A stretch of DNA of 64,000 bases from Paracoccaceae bacterium. Lineage in GTDB: Bacteria > Pseudomonadota > Alphaproteobacteria > Rhodobacterales > Rhodobacteraceae. The DNA lies in assembly GCA_024742695.1 (NCBI GenBank), contig JANSXY010000005.1, positions 62,001 to 126,000 on the forward strand. Direction: 5' to 3'. Under the pieces are notes generated by a model, which saw nothing but the letters and a program-made list of their open reading frames with translations, was not told the DNA's origin and did no database searches. Made by a program: the position numbers and the translations under genes. Numbering within the stretch: position 1 is the first letter of the stretch; each line of letters opens with the position of its first letter. This document shows, piece by piece, positions 55,051 to 62,018 of this stretch.

Positions 55051-57069
55051 ATGACCAACCCGCTTCTGTCCGACTGGACCGGCCCCTTCGGCCTGCCGCC
55101 CTTCGCCGATATCCGGGATGAGGATTTCGGCCCGGCCTTCGACGCCGCGCTGGCCGAGGCGCGCGCCGCGATATCGGCCATCGCCGACAGCCCCGCGCCG
55201 CCGGATTTCGCCAACACCGTGGCGGCGCAGGAACTGGCCGAGCAATCGCTGGACCGGGTGGCGGGCGTGTTCTTCAACCTCGCGGGGGCGGAGTCGACCC
55301 CGGCGCGCGAGGCCCTGCAGCGCGAGCTTGCGCCGAAGCTTTCGGCGTTCTCCTCCGAGGTGACGATGAACCGGGCGCTGTTCGCCCGGATCGAAACGCT
55401 TTGGCAGGCCCGCGACAGCCTTGGCCTGACCGGAGAGGAGGCGCGGGTGCTGGATCTTTACCGGCGCATGTTCGTGCGCGCCGGGGCATTGCTGGAGGGC
55501 GCCGATGCGGAGCGGCTGAAAGACGTGAAATCGCGCCTTGCCGTCCTGTCGACGCAGTTCACCCAGAACCTGCTGGCCGACGAACGCGGCTGGTCACGGG
55601 CGCTGGCGCAGGACGAGCTCGAGGGCTTGCCCGACTTCGTGGTCGCCTCGGCGAAGGCCGCCGCCGAGGAACGCGGCGCGCCGGGCCATGTGCTGACGCT
55701 GTCGCGCTCGCTCGTCGTGCCGTTCCTGCAATTCTCGCCGCGCCGCGAATTGCGACAGGAGGCATGGCGCGCCTGGTCGGCGCGCGGCGCCAACGGCGGC
55801 GAAACCGACAACCGCGCGATCGCGGCGGAAATCCTTGCGCTGCGGGAAGAGCGCGCGCGGCTCCTGGGCTACGAGAGTTTCGCGGCCTACAAGCTGGAAC
55901 CCGAGATGGCGAAGACGCCGCAGGCGGTGCGCGACCTGTTGATGCGGGTCTGGCAGCCGGCGCGGACGAAGGCGATCGCCGATGCCGCCGCGATGGAAGA
56001 GATGCTGCGCGCCGACGGCATCAACGGCCCGCTGGAACCCTGGGACTGGCGCTACTACTCCGAGAAGCGCCGCCGCGCGCTGCACGATCTCGACGAGGCC
56101 GCGTTGAAGCCCTACCTGCCGCTGGAGGCGATGATCGCGGCGGCCTTCGACGTGGCCAACCGCCTGTTCGGGCTGGAGTTCCGCCGGCTGGACGTGGCGC
56201 TGTACCATCCCGACGCGCGAGCCTGGGAGGTCACGCGACAGGGCCGGCACATGGCCGTGTTCATCGGCGACTGGTTCGCGCGCGGGTCGAAGCGGTCGGG
56301 GGCCTGGTGTTCGGCCTTCCGCAGCCAGCGCAAGCTGGGTGGCGAGGTGCGCCCGGTCGTGGTGAACGTGTGCAACTTCGCCAAGGGCGACCCGGCGCTT
56401 CTGTCCTGGGACGATGCGCGCACGCTGTTCCACGAATTCGGCCATGCCTTGCACCAGATCCTGTCGGACGTGACCTTCCCGTTCATTTCCGGCACCTCCG
56501 TCGCGCGGGATTTCGTGGAACTGCCCAGCCAGCTTTACGAACACTGGCTGGAGGTGCCCGAGGTGCTGGAGCGCCACGCCCGGCACTGGCAGACCGGCGC
56601 ACCGATGCCCGCCGACCTGCGCGACCGGCTGCTGGCCGCCGCGACCTGGGACCAGGGCTTCGCCACGGTGGAATACGTCGCCTCGGCCCTAGTCGACCTG
56701 GCGTTCCACGACGGCGCGGCGCCGGCCGACCCGATGGCGAAACAGGCCGAGGTGCTGGCGGAAATCGGCATGCCGCATGCGATCGGGATGCGCCACGCGA
56801 CACCGCATTTCGCGCATGTCTTCGCGGGCGACGGCTATTCCGCGGGCTACTACAGCTACATGTGGTCCGAGGTGATGGATGCCGATGCCTTCGCCGCCTT
56901 CGAGGAGGCAGAGGATCCCTTCCATCCCGAGATCGCGGAGAAGCTGGAGCGGTTCATCCTGTCCGCCGGCGGATCGCGCGAGGCCGAGGAGCTCTACACC
57001 GCCTTCCGGGGCCGGATGCCGGGGGTGGAACCCCTTCTGAAAGGCCGGGGCCTGCTGGACGTGGCGTGA
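55051..57069 (+). CDS. M3-family zinc oligopeptidase (dipeptidyl carboxypeptidase/OpdA-like)
   Basis: 672 residues. The zinc motif HEFGH lies at 461-465 in TLFHEFGHALHQ. Cytoplasmic M3 enzymes degrade short peptides and signal-peptide remnants. The ATG at 55051 is favoured over 55045 because AAAGGAG would touch the earlier codon. OpdA and Dcp types cannot be separated. Converges with hslU across the repeat at 57075-57136. Confidence 0.93.
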   Translation: MTNPLLSDWTGPFGLPPFADIRDEDFGPAFDAALAEARAAISAIADSPAPPDFANTVAAQELAEQSLDRVAGVFFNLAGAESTPAREALQRELAPKLSAFSSEVTMNRALFARIETLWQARDSLGLTGEEARVLDLYRRMFVRAGALLEGADAERLKDVKSRLAVLSTQFTQNLLADERGWSRALAQDELEGLPDFVVASAKAAAEERGAPGHVLTLSRSLVVPFLQFSPRRELRQEAWRAWSARGANGGETDNRAIAAEILALREERARLLGYESFAAYKLEPEMAKTPQAVRDLLMRVWQPARTKAIADAAAMEEMLRADGINGPLEPWDWRYYSEKRRRALHDLDEAALKPYLPLEAMIAAAFDVANRLFGLEFRRLDVALYHPDARAWEVTRQGRHMAVFIGDWFARGSKRSGAWCSAFRSQRKLGGEVRPVVVNVCNFAKGDPALLSWDDARTLFHEFGHALHQILSDVTFPFISGTSVARDFVELPSQLYEHWLEVPEVLERHARHWQTGAPMPADLRDRLLAAATWDQGFATVEYVASALVDLAFHDGAAPADPMAKQAEVLAEIGMPHAIGMRHATPHFAHVFAGDGYSAGYYSYMWSEVMDADAFAAFEEAEDPFHPEIAEKLERFILSAGGSREAEELYTAFRGRMPGVEPLLKGRGLLDVA

Positions 57070-57074
57070 GGCGC

Positions 57075-57136
57075 GGGGGGCTGTCTGCCCCCCGGCCGCC
57101 TGCGGCGGCCCCCCCCGAGGATATTTCCCGGCCAAA
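57075..57136. repeat. GC-rich hairpins with CCCCCGAGGATATTT-type tail
   Basis: GGGGGG (57075-57080) pairs with CCCCCC (57088-57093), then GGCCGCC (57094-57100)/GGCGGCC (57104-57110). The tail CCCCCGAGGATATTT and CCAAAAT repeats that at 3813-3845. It is between the M3 and hslU stops. Same intergenic family as the earlier copy; function unknown. Confidence 0.6.
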
Positions 57137-57161
57137 ATCCCGAGCGGGGCCGCGGCGGGTG

Positions 57162-58469
57162 TCAGAGCACGTAGCGGCTGAGATCGGCCGAGCGCGCGAG
57201 ATCGCCGATGTTGCGTTCCACGAAGGCCGCGTCCACGGTCACGGCCTCGCCGGCCTTGTCGGGCGCGGCGAAGGACAGTTCCTCGAACACCCGTTCCATC
57301 ACGGTGTAGAGCCGCCGCGCGCCGATGTTCTCGACACTCCGGTTCACATCCGCCGCGATCCGGGCCAGCGCCGCGATGCCGTCGTCGGTGAAGGTTACCG
57401 CCACCTCCTCGGTTCCCATCAGCGCGGTGTACTGCCGGGTCAGGGCGTTGTCCGTCTCGGTCAGGATGCGGACGAAATCGCCCTCGGTCAGCGGCTTCAG
57501 TTCCACCCGGATCGGCAGGCGGCCCTGAAGCTCGGGCAGCAGGTCCGAGGGTTTGGCGATGTGGAACGCGCCCGAGGCGATGAAGAGGATGTGGTCGGTC
57601 CTCACCGCGCCATGCTTGGTGCTGACCGTCGTGCCCTCGATCAGCGGCAGCAGGTCGCGCTGCACGCCTTCGCGGCTGACGTCGGCGCCGCGTGTTTCGG
57701 CGCGGGCGCAGACCTTGTCGATCTCGTCGATGAAGACGATCCCGTTTTCCTGCACCGCCTCCAGCGCCGCCGCCTTCACCGCCTCGTCATCCAGGAGCTT
57801 GTCGGCCTCTTCGCCGACCAGAACGCCGTGGCTTTCGGCCACCGTCAGCTTCTTGCGCGCCCGGCGCCCGCCGAAGGCCTTGCCGAAGATGTCGCCGAGG
57901 TTCATCACGCCGGCCCCGCCGCCGGGCTGGCCGGGGATGTCGAACATCGGCATCGCCGGCATCGGCTCGGCCACCTCGATCTCGATCACCGTGTCGTCAA
58001 GCTCGCCGCGGCGCAGTTTCTGGCGGAACATCTCGCGCGTCTGGGGCCGCGCGTCGCCCCCCGCGATGGCCTCGATCACCCGCTCTTCCGCCGCGGCCTC
58101 GGCCCTGGCCCGGACCTCGTCGCGCATCCGGTCGCGGGTGTCGACGATGGCGGCGTCGACCAGGTCGCGGATGATCTGCTCGACATCGCGGCCGACATAG
58201 CCGACCTCGGTGAATTTCGTCGCCTCGACCTTGAGGAACGGCGCGCGGGCCAGTTTCGCCAGGCGGCGGCTGATCTCGGTCTTGCCGACGCCGGTGGGGC
58301 CGATCATCAGGATGTTCTTCGGATAGACCTCGTCCTTCAGGTCGGCATCGAGCCGCTTGCGCCGCCAGCGGTTCCTGAGCGCCACGGCGACGGCGCGCTT
58401 GGCCTCGGCCTGGCCGATGATGAAGCGGTCGAGTTCCGAGACGATCTCGCGCGGGGTCAGGTCGGTCAT
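57162..58469 (-). CDS. hslU: ATP-dependent protease ATPase subunit HslU
   Basis: 435 residues. Walker A GPTGVGKT at 57-64, Walker [10 protein letters not shown], pore GYVG in TEVGYVGRD, and the C-terminal RYVL that docks into HslV. HslU unfolds substrates for HslV. Unusually it lies 2.4 kb from hslV, with four genes in between, and has its own promoter. GGAGG precedes the ATG at 58469. Confidence 0.96.
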   Translation of the reverse strand: MTDLTPREIVSELDRFIIGQAEAKRAVAVALRNRWRRKRLDADLKDEVYPKNILMIGPTGVGKTEISRRLAKLARAPFLKVEATKFTEVGYVGRDVEQIIRDLVDAAIVDTRDRMRDEVRARAEAAAEERVIEAIAGGDARPQTREMFRQKLRRGELDDTVIEIEVAEPMPAMPMFDIPGQPGGGAGVMNLGDIFGKAFGGRRARKKLTVAESHGVLVGEEADKLLDDEAVKAAALEAVQENGIVFIDEIDKVCARAETRGADVSREGVQRDLLPLIEGTTVSTKHGAVRTDHILFIASGAFHIAKPSDLLPELQGRLPIRVELKPLTEGDFVRILTETDNALTRQYTALMGTEEVAVTFTDDGIAALARIAADVNRSVENIGARRLYTVMERVFEELSFAAPDKAGEAVTVDAAFVERNIGDLARSADLSRYVL

Positions 58470-58490
58470 CGCGTCCTCCGGGTTTCGGGT

Positions 58491-58519
58491 GATCTACGCA
58501 TTCGGGGGGCGAAGTCCAA
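58491..58519 (-). promoter_or_regulatory. hslU promoter
   Basis: Minus strand TTGGAC (58519-58514), 17 bases, TAGATC (58496-58491), 22 bases before the hslU start. Good alphaproteobacterial sigma70 match; the preceding C gives CTTGGAC, partly like RpoH. Confidence 0.55.
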
Positions 58520-58523
58520 GGGG

Positions 58524-58557
58524 TTGCAAAATTGTAAATACAAGTGTATATACAAGT
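58524..58557 (+). promoter_or_regulatory. brnTA promoter with 12-bp-period direct repeat (probable BrnA operator)
   Basis: TTGCAA (58524-58529), 17 bases, TATATA (58547-58552). ATACAAGT occurs at 58538-58545 and 58550-58557, 12 bases apart, covering the -10. 58521-58560 is 33% G+C, unlike the surroundings. Ribbon-helix-helix antitoxins such as BrnA autoregulate through repeats of this kind. Confidence 0.6.
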
Positions 58558-58643
58558 TGGAGTTCGGAGAACACGGACCCACAGGTCGGGTAACGAGTCG
58601 AGGTGGAGCGTCGTGAGTGAGCCAGTAGCTGCGGCAGTGTATC

Positions 58644-58940
58644 GTGGAGATACCTCAAGTGTTCGAGTGGGACGAGGCCAAGAGACTGGCCACATTGGAA
58701 AAGCATGGCATCGACTTCGTTCGCGCGGCAGAGGTCTTCTTGGCACCCCATGTCGTTCTGCCGGGACGGAGCGACATCGAAACGCGGTACGTCGCGATCG
58801 GAGAGGCCGGCGGCACGATCATTGCCGTGGTTTTCACCATGCGCGGCGAGGTCAGACGCCTGATTTCAGCCCGGAGGGCGCGGCGAAATGAACGAGAGAA
58901 TTACCGGACCCTTGTCCATCGAGGACGTCCGCAAGCTTGA
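58644..58940 (+). CDS. brnT: BrnT-family ribonuclease toxin
   Basis: 98 residues. BrnT is a RelE-fold ribonuclease that blocks translation. The family pattern is complete: FEWDEAKRLATLEKHGIDF, RYVAIGE, VVFTMRGEVRRLISARRARRNERENYR. Starts at a GTG (58644). The last 53 bases overlap brnA in another frame. Likely acquired, sitting in the hslU-hslV interval. Confidence 0.88.
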   Translation: MEIPQVFEWDEAKRLATLEKHGIDFVRAAEVFLAPHVVLPGRSDIETRYVAIGEAGGTIIAVVFTMRGEVRRLISARRARRNERENYRTLVHRGRPQA

Positions 58941-59169
58941 GGACAAGACCGACCGGGACCGCCTGCGCGCCGAGGGCGACTACGAGGGCGAGGCTGAATT
59001 CGAGGTCGACTGGGCGCGGGCGGAACTGGTCATCCCGGAAGCCAAGCGGATGATCTCGCTCCGGCTCGACCCGGATGTGCTGGCGTTCTTCAAGGCGCAG
59101 GGCAAGGGCTACCAGACCCGGATCAACGCGGTCTTGCGTGCCTATATGGAGGCGCACAAGACCCGGTAG
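58888..59169 (+). CDS. brnA: BrnA-family antitoxin
   Basis: 93 residues. The C-terminal ribbon-helix-helix motif is conserved: KRMISLRLDPDVLAFFKAQGKGYQTRINAVLRAYM (given in the protein at about 53-87 overall). BrnA binds BrnT and represses the operon. It overlaps brnT by 53 bases, so expression is coupled. The acidic N-terminus should cover the toxin. Confidence 0.88.
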   Translation: MNERITGPLSIEDVRKLEDKTDRDRLRAEGDYEGEAEFEVDWARAELVIPEAKRMISLRLDPDVLAFFKAQGKGYQTRINAVLRAYMEAHKTR

Positions 59170-59174
59170 CGCCG

Positions 59175-60362
59175 CTAGCCGGCCGCCGCCCCGACCAGCC
59201 CCCAGGGCGGCAGCCGGGACTTGCCCGGGAAATCGGGCAGCGCGCGCATGACGCCGGCGCGCAGCCGTTCCCAGAACGCGCCCAGCAGCACGAGGCCAAG
59301 GCCCAGCGTCAGGATCGCCAGCATCGCGTCATCCTCGAGCACCCCCAGCGACAGAGCCACGACATAGCCCACGCCCGCGATCAGGAACGACCGGCGGTCG
59401 ATCACCACCGCGAAGAGCGCGAGGAACGACAGGAACGCCACCAGCGCCAGTTGCGCGGTGGCCGACCCGTCGGAGAACAGCGTCAGCGCCACGGTGTTCA
59501 CGATCGCCGGCGCGGCCACGACATGCAGCCAGAACCCGGTCTGCGCCCGGCGCGTCACCCGGTGCGGATCGGACATGTCGAAGGCCAGCGCCGCGGCAAG
59601 CCCGACAAGGCCCAGAACGATCGTCAGCACCGCGAAGGGCCCGTCGGCCGACAACAGGAAGATCTCGCGCGGGTCGGGCAGGGCCGCGCCGCGCAGGATC
59701 AGCGCCGCGCCGGCGGTGGCGAAGACGCCCAGCGCCACCAGCGCCATCGCGAAGGGGATCCGGAACACGGCATACCAGGCGCCCAGCGCAAGGGTCGCCA
59801 GCGCGGCGGTGGCAACCGCACGCTCCTGGAAGGTCAGGCCCCATTGCCAGCCAAGGCTCGCGCCGGTCTGCAACGCGGCAATTGCGAACATCACGGTCAG
59901 CGCGATCGAGGGTGCGATCATGCGGCGGCGCCGGGTGAAGTAGACCGCCAGCAGCCCCAGGGCCGCCATGGTGACGGCGCCCAGCGCCGCGAAGCGCGGC
60001 GAGGTCGGGCCGACCGCGCCGATCGCCGAAAGGCCGGCCACCCCGCTCCATCCCGCGAACAGGATCACGAGGCCGACGACGATGAAGATCTCGTTGAATC
60101 CCTTGAACAGTTCGAAGGGCTCGTCGATCCGCGCGGCACGGTCGCGCAGCCCCTGCCGCTGTTCGGACAGCGCGCGGAGCGAGGCCGCCTGCGCCTCGGT
60201 GATCATCCCGGCCGCGACGGCGGCACGCAGATCCGCCGCGAAACGGCCGCGCCACCAGCCGGTTTCCAGCGCCACCGCCGCTGCGCGGCGCGCCTCGGGC
60301 TGGCCGGGGAAGTACCGATCCAGCTCGGCCTCGATCCCGGCCCGCCCCGTCGGTGTCGTCAC
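59175..60362 (-). CDS. Polytopic membrane protein (DUF2157-like N-terminus)
   Basis: 395 residues. The N-terminal 80 residues are soluble and helical, with GMITEAQAASLRALSEQR resembling DUF2157; about ten to twelve membrane helices follow. No catalytic motif is visible. The start overlaps the GNAT stop by four bases, so it belongs with hslV-GNAT on the minus strand. Function unknown. Confidence 0.7.
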   Translation of the reverse strand: MTTPTGRAGIEAELDRYFPGQPEARRAAAVALETGWWRGRFAADLRAAVAAGMITEAQAASLRALSEQRQGLRDRAARIDEPFELFKGFNEIFIVVGLVILFAGWSGVAGLSAIGAVGPTSPRFAALGAVTMAALGLLAVYFTRRRRMIAPSIALTVMFAIAALQTGASLGWQWGLTFQERAVATAALATLALGAWYAVFRIPFAMALVALGVFATAGAALILRGAALPDPREIFLLSADGPFAVLTIVLGLVGLAAALAFDMSDPHRVTRRAQTGFWLHVVAAPAIVNTVALTLFSDGSATAQLALVAFLSFLALFAVVIDRRSFLIAGVGYVVALSLGVLEDDAMLAILTLGLGLVLLGAFWERLRAGVMRALPDFPGKSRLPPWGLVGAAAG

Positions 60363-60880
60363 GGCGCTGTCCCCGCGGCATCGAACTGCATCAGCAGGCT
60401 GTCGCCGGTCTTTCCCAGGAGCGCCGGGATCGCCCGGAAGCCTGCCTTTTCATAGGCCCGCACCGCGCGGGCATTGGCCGGGTCGGGATCGATCACGATG
60501 GTTTCGTGGCCCTCGGCCCGCAGCATCGCCACGAAAGCGATCAGCGCGCGGCTGCCAAGGCCCCGGCCAAGGTGGCCGGCCTCGGCGATCGACAGGTCCA
60601 CGCCCACGGCATCGTCGGGCAGGGCCGTCAGCCAGGGTGCGAGGGTGAGCCAGGGTTCGAAGCGCTGGTCGGCGATGTGCCAGGCCTGGATGTAGCCAAG
60701 GTCCGCGCCGTCCTCGCCAAAGATGAAGGGCCGCGTCGTGTCGCGCCCCTCGACCATGTCGCGGACATACGCGATCTCCTTGGACGGATCCTCCCACCAC
60801 TCCTGCCAGTGCGGCCGGGCGATCCACTCGGCCAGCATCGGCAGGTCGGCGGCGGTGACCGGGCGGAACTCAACCGCCAC
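60359..60880 (-). CDS. GNAT-family N-acetyltransferase (AAC(6')-like)
   Basis: 173 residues. The fold of AAC(6')/N6-hydroxylysine-type acetyltransferases is seen in [26 protein letters not shown], and the acetyl-CoA loop [30 protein letters not shown] begins the domain. The substrate is unclear; a resistance role is not supported by sequence alone. Overlaps hslV by 11 bases. Confidence 0.82.
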   Translation of the reverse strand: MAVEFRPVTAADLPMLAEWIARPHWQEWWEDPSKEIAYVRDMVEGRDTTRPFIFGEDGADLGYIQAWHIADQRFEPWLTLAPWLTALPDDAVGVDLSIAEAGHLGRGLGSRALIAFVAMLRAEGHETIVIDPDPANARAVRAYEKAGFRAIPALLGKTGDSLLMQFDAAGTAP

Positions 60881-61430
60881 CGATACTCTCCACCGTCAGG
60901 TTGCCGTTGGTGTAGACGCAGATATCCGCGGCGATCGCCATCGCCTTGCGCGCCACGGTCTCGGCGTCGGCATCGGTTTCCATCAGCCCGCGCGCGGCGG
61001 CCAGCGCATACATCCCGCCGGAACCGATGGCGGCGACGTCATGTTCGGGTTCCAGCACGTCGCCGGCCCCGGTGACGACGTAAAGATCTGCCCCGTCGGT
61101 GACGATCAGCATCGCCTCGAGCTTTTGCAGGTACTTGTCGGTGCGCCAGTCCTTCGCCAGTTCCACGCAGGCGCGCTGCAACTGGCCGGGCGCGGCCTCC
61201 AGCTTGGTTTCCAGCCGTTCCAGCAGCGTGAACGCGTCGGCGGTGGAGCCGGCGAAGCCCGCGACCACCTCGTGCCCGCCCGGGTTCAGCCGCCGTACCT
61301 TGCGCGCGCCGCCCTTGATCACGGTCTGGCCGAGGCTCACCTGGCCGTCGCCCGCGACCACCACGCGGCCGCCGCGGCGCACCCCGACGATCGTGGTGCC
61401 GTGCCAGTTCGGGAAACCGGTGTCCGCCAT
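60870..61430 (-). CDS. hslV: ATP-dependent protease subunit HslV
   Basis: 186 residues. The N-terminal [10 protein letters not shown] gives the nucleophilic Thr12 after processing; [11 protein letters not shown] and [17 protein letters not shown] are family blocks. HslV forms the proteolytic double ring with HslU. One conserved-looking position, GSGGN, reads GSGGM here. GAGGAGG precedes the ATG. A heat-shock-type promoter is upstream. Confidence 0.96.
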   Translation of the reverse strand: MADTGFPNWHGTTIVGVRRGGRVVVAGDGQVSLGQTVIKGGARKVRRLNPGGHEVVAGFAGSTADAFTLLERLETKLEAAPGQLQRACVELAKDWRTDKYLQKLEAMLIVTDGADLYVVTGAGDVLEPEHDVAAIGSGGMYALAAARGLMETDADAETVARKAMAIAADICVYTNGNLTVESIGGG

Positions 61431-61457
61431 CGCGCGTCCTCCTCTTGCCTTGCCGCT

Positions 61458-61486
61458 ATATGGCCGCTTGGGGCGCGCGGCTCAAG
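61458..61486 (-). promoter_or_regulatory. RpoH-like promoter of hslV
   Basis: Minus strand CTTGAG (61486-61481), 17 bases, CCATAT (61463-61458), 28 bases before the ATG. CTTGA and CCATNT match the heat-shock sigma factor pattern. A sigma70 reading is weaker. Confidence 0.55.
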
Positions 61487-61593
61487 CGCGGCGGGCCGGG
61501 TCGCGCCGGGCCGCGCGTCCCGCGCCGGTCCCGTGCGGGCGAGATCGCCGGCCCTTCGCGGGTCGCGCGGCCACCACCGCGCCGCAAACGAAA

Positions 61594-61615
61594 GGGGCGG
61601 CCCGCGGGCCGCCCC
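61594..61615 (-). terminator. Rho-independent terminator of trxA
   Basis: A 22-base perfect palindrome (GGGGCGGCCCG and its complement), followed on the minus strand by TTTCGTTT, 21 bases after the trxA stop. Confidence 0.75.
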
Positions 61616-61635
61616 TCGATCCGGCAGCGGGACGC

Positions 61636-61956
61636 TCAGACGTTGTCGTCGATCCAGCTTTTCAGCGCCGCCTTCGGCGCGGCGCCGACCTTGTTCGACA
61701 CGACCTGCCCGCCCTTGAACAGGAACAGCGCCGGGATGCCGCGTACGCCCAGTTGCGCGGGCGAATTCGGGTTGTCGTCAACATTGACCTTGGCGATCTT
61801 GACCTTGCCGCCGTACTCCGCGGCAAGCTCCTCAAGCGCCGGGCCGATCATCTTGCAGGGGCCGCACCACTCGGCCCAGAAATCGACGACGACGGGAACG
61901 TCGGATTGCTTCACTTCGGCGTCGAACGTGTCATCGGTGACGGCAACGGTGGCCAT
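61636..61956 (-). CDS. trxA: Thioredoxin
   Basis: 106 residues, standard thioredoxin 1. Active site WCGPC with Cys31 and Cys34; VVDFWAEW and [11 protein letters not shown] follow the fold. It reduces protein disulfides in the cytoplasm, with electrons from thioredoxin reductase. GGAG precedes the start. Lies after addA, but has its own promoter. Confidence 0.97.
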   Translation of the reverse strand: MATVAVTDDTFDAEVKQSDVPVVVDFWAEWCGPCKMIGPALEELAAEYGGKVKIAKVNVDDNPNSPAQLGVRGIPALFLFKGGQVVSNKVGAAPKAALKSWIDDNV

Positions 61957-61989
61957 GGTCGCTCTCCTTGGCGAAATCTTCGGCTCCAG

Positions 61990-62018
61990 ACCCTATGGAG
62001 CGTCCGGGGGGGCGTCAA
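61990..62018 (-). promoter_or_regulatory. trxA promoter overlapping the addA stop codon
   Basis: Minus strand TTGACG (62018-62013), 17 bases, TAGGGT (61995-61990). The -35 includes the addA stop (62017-62015). The 6-bp inverted repeat GCTCCA/TGGAGC overlaps the -10. Confidence 0.5.

Noticed and set aside
60359-60880. Aminoglycoside resistance gene
   Set aside because: Only fold-level similarity to AAC(6'); chromosomal position between hslV and a membrane protein gives no sign of a resistance cassette.
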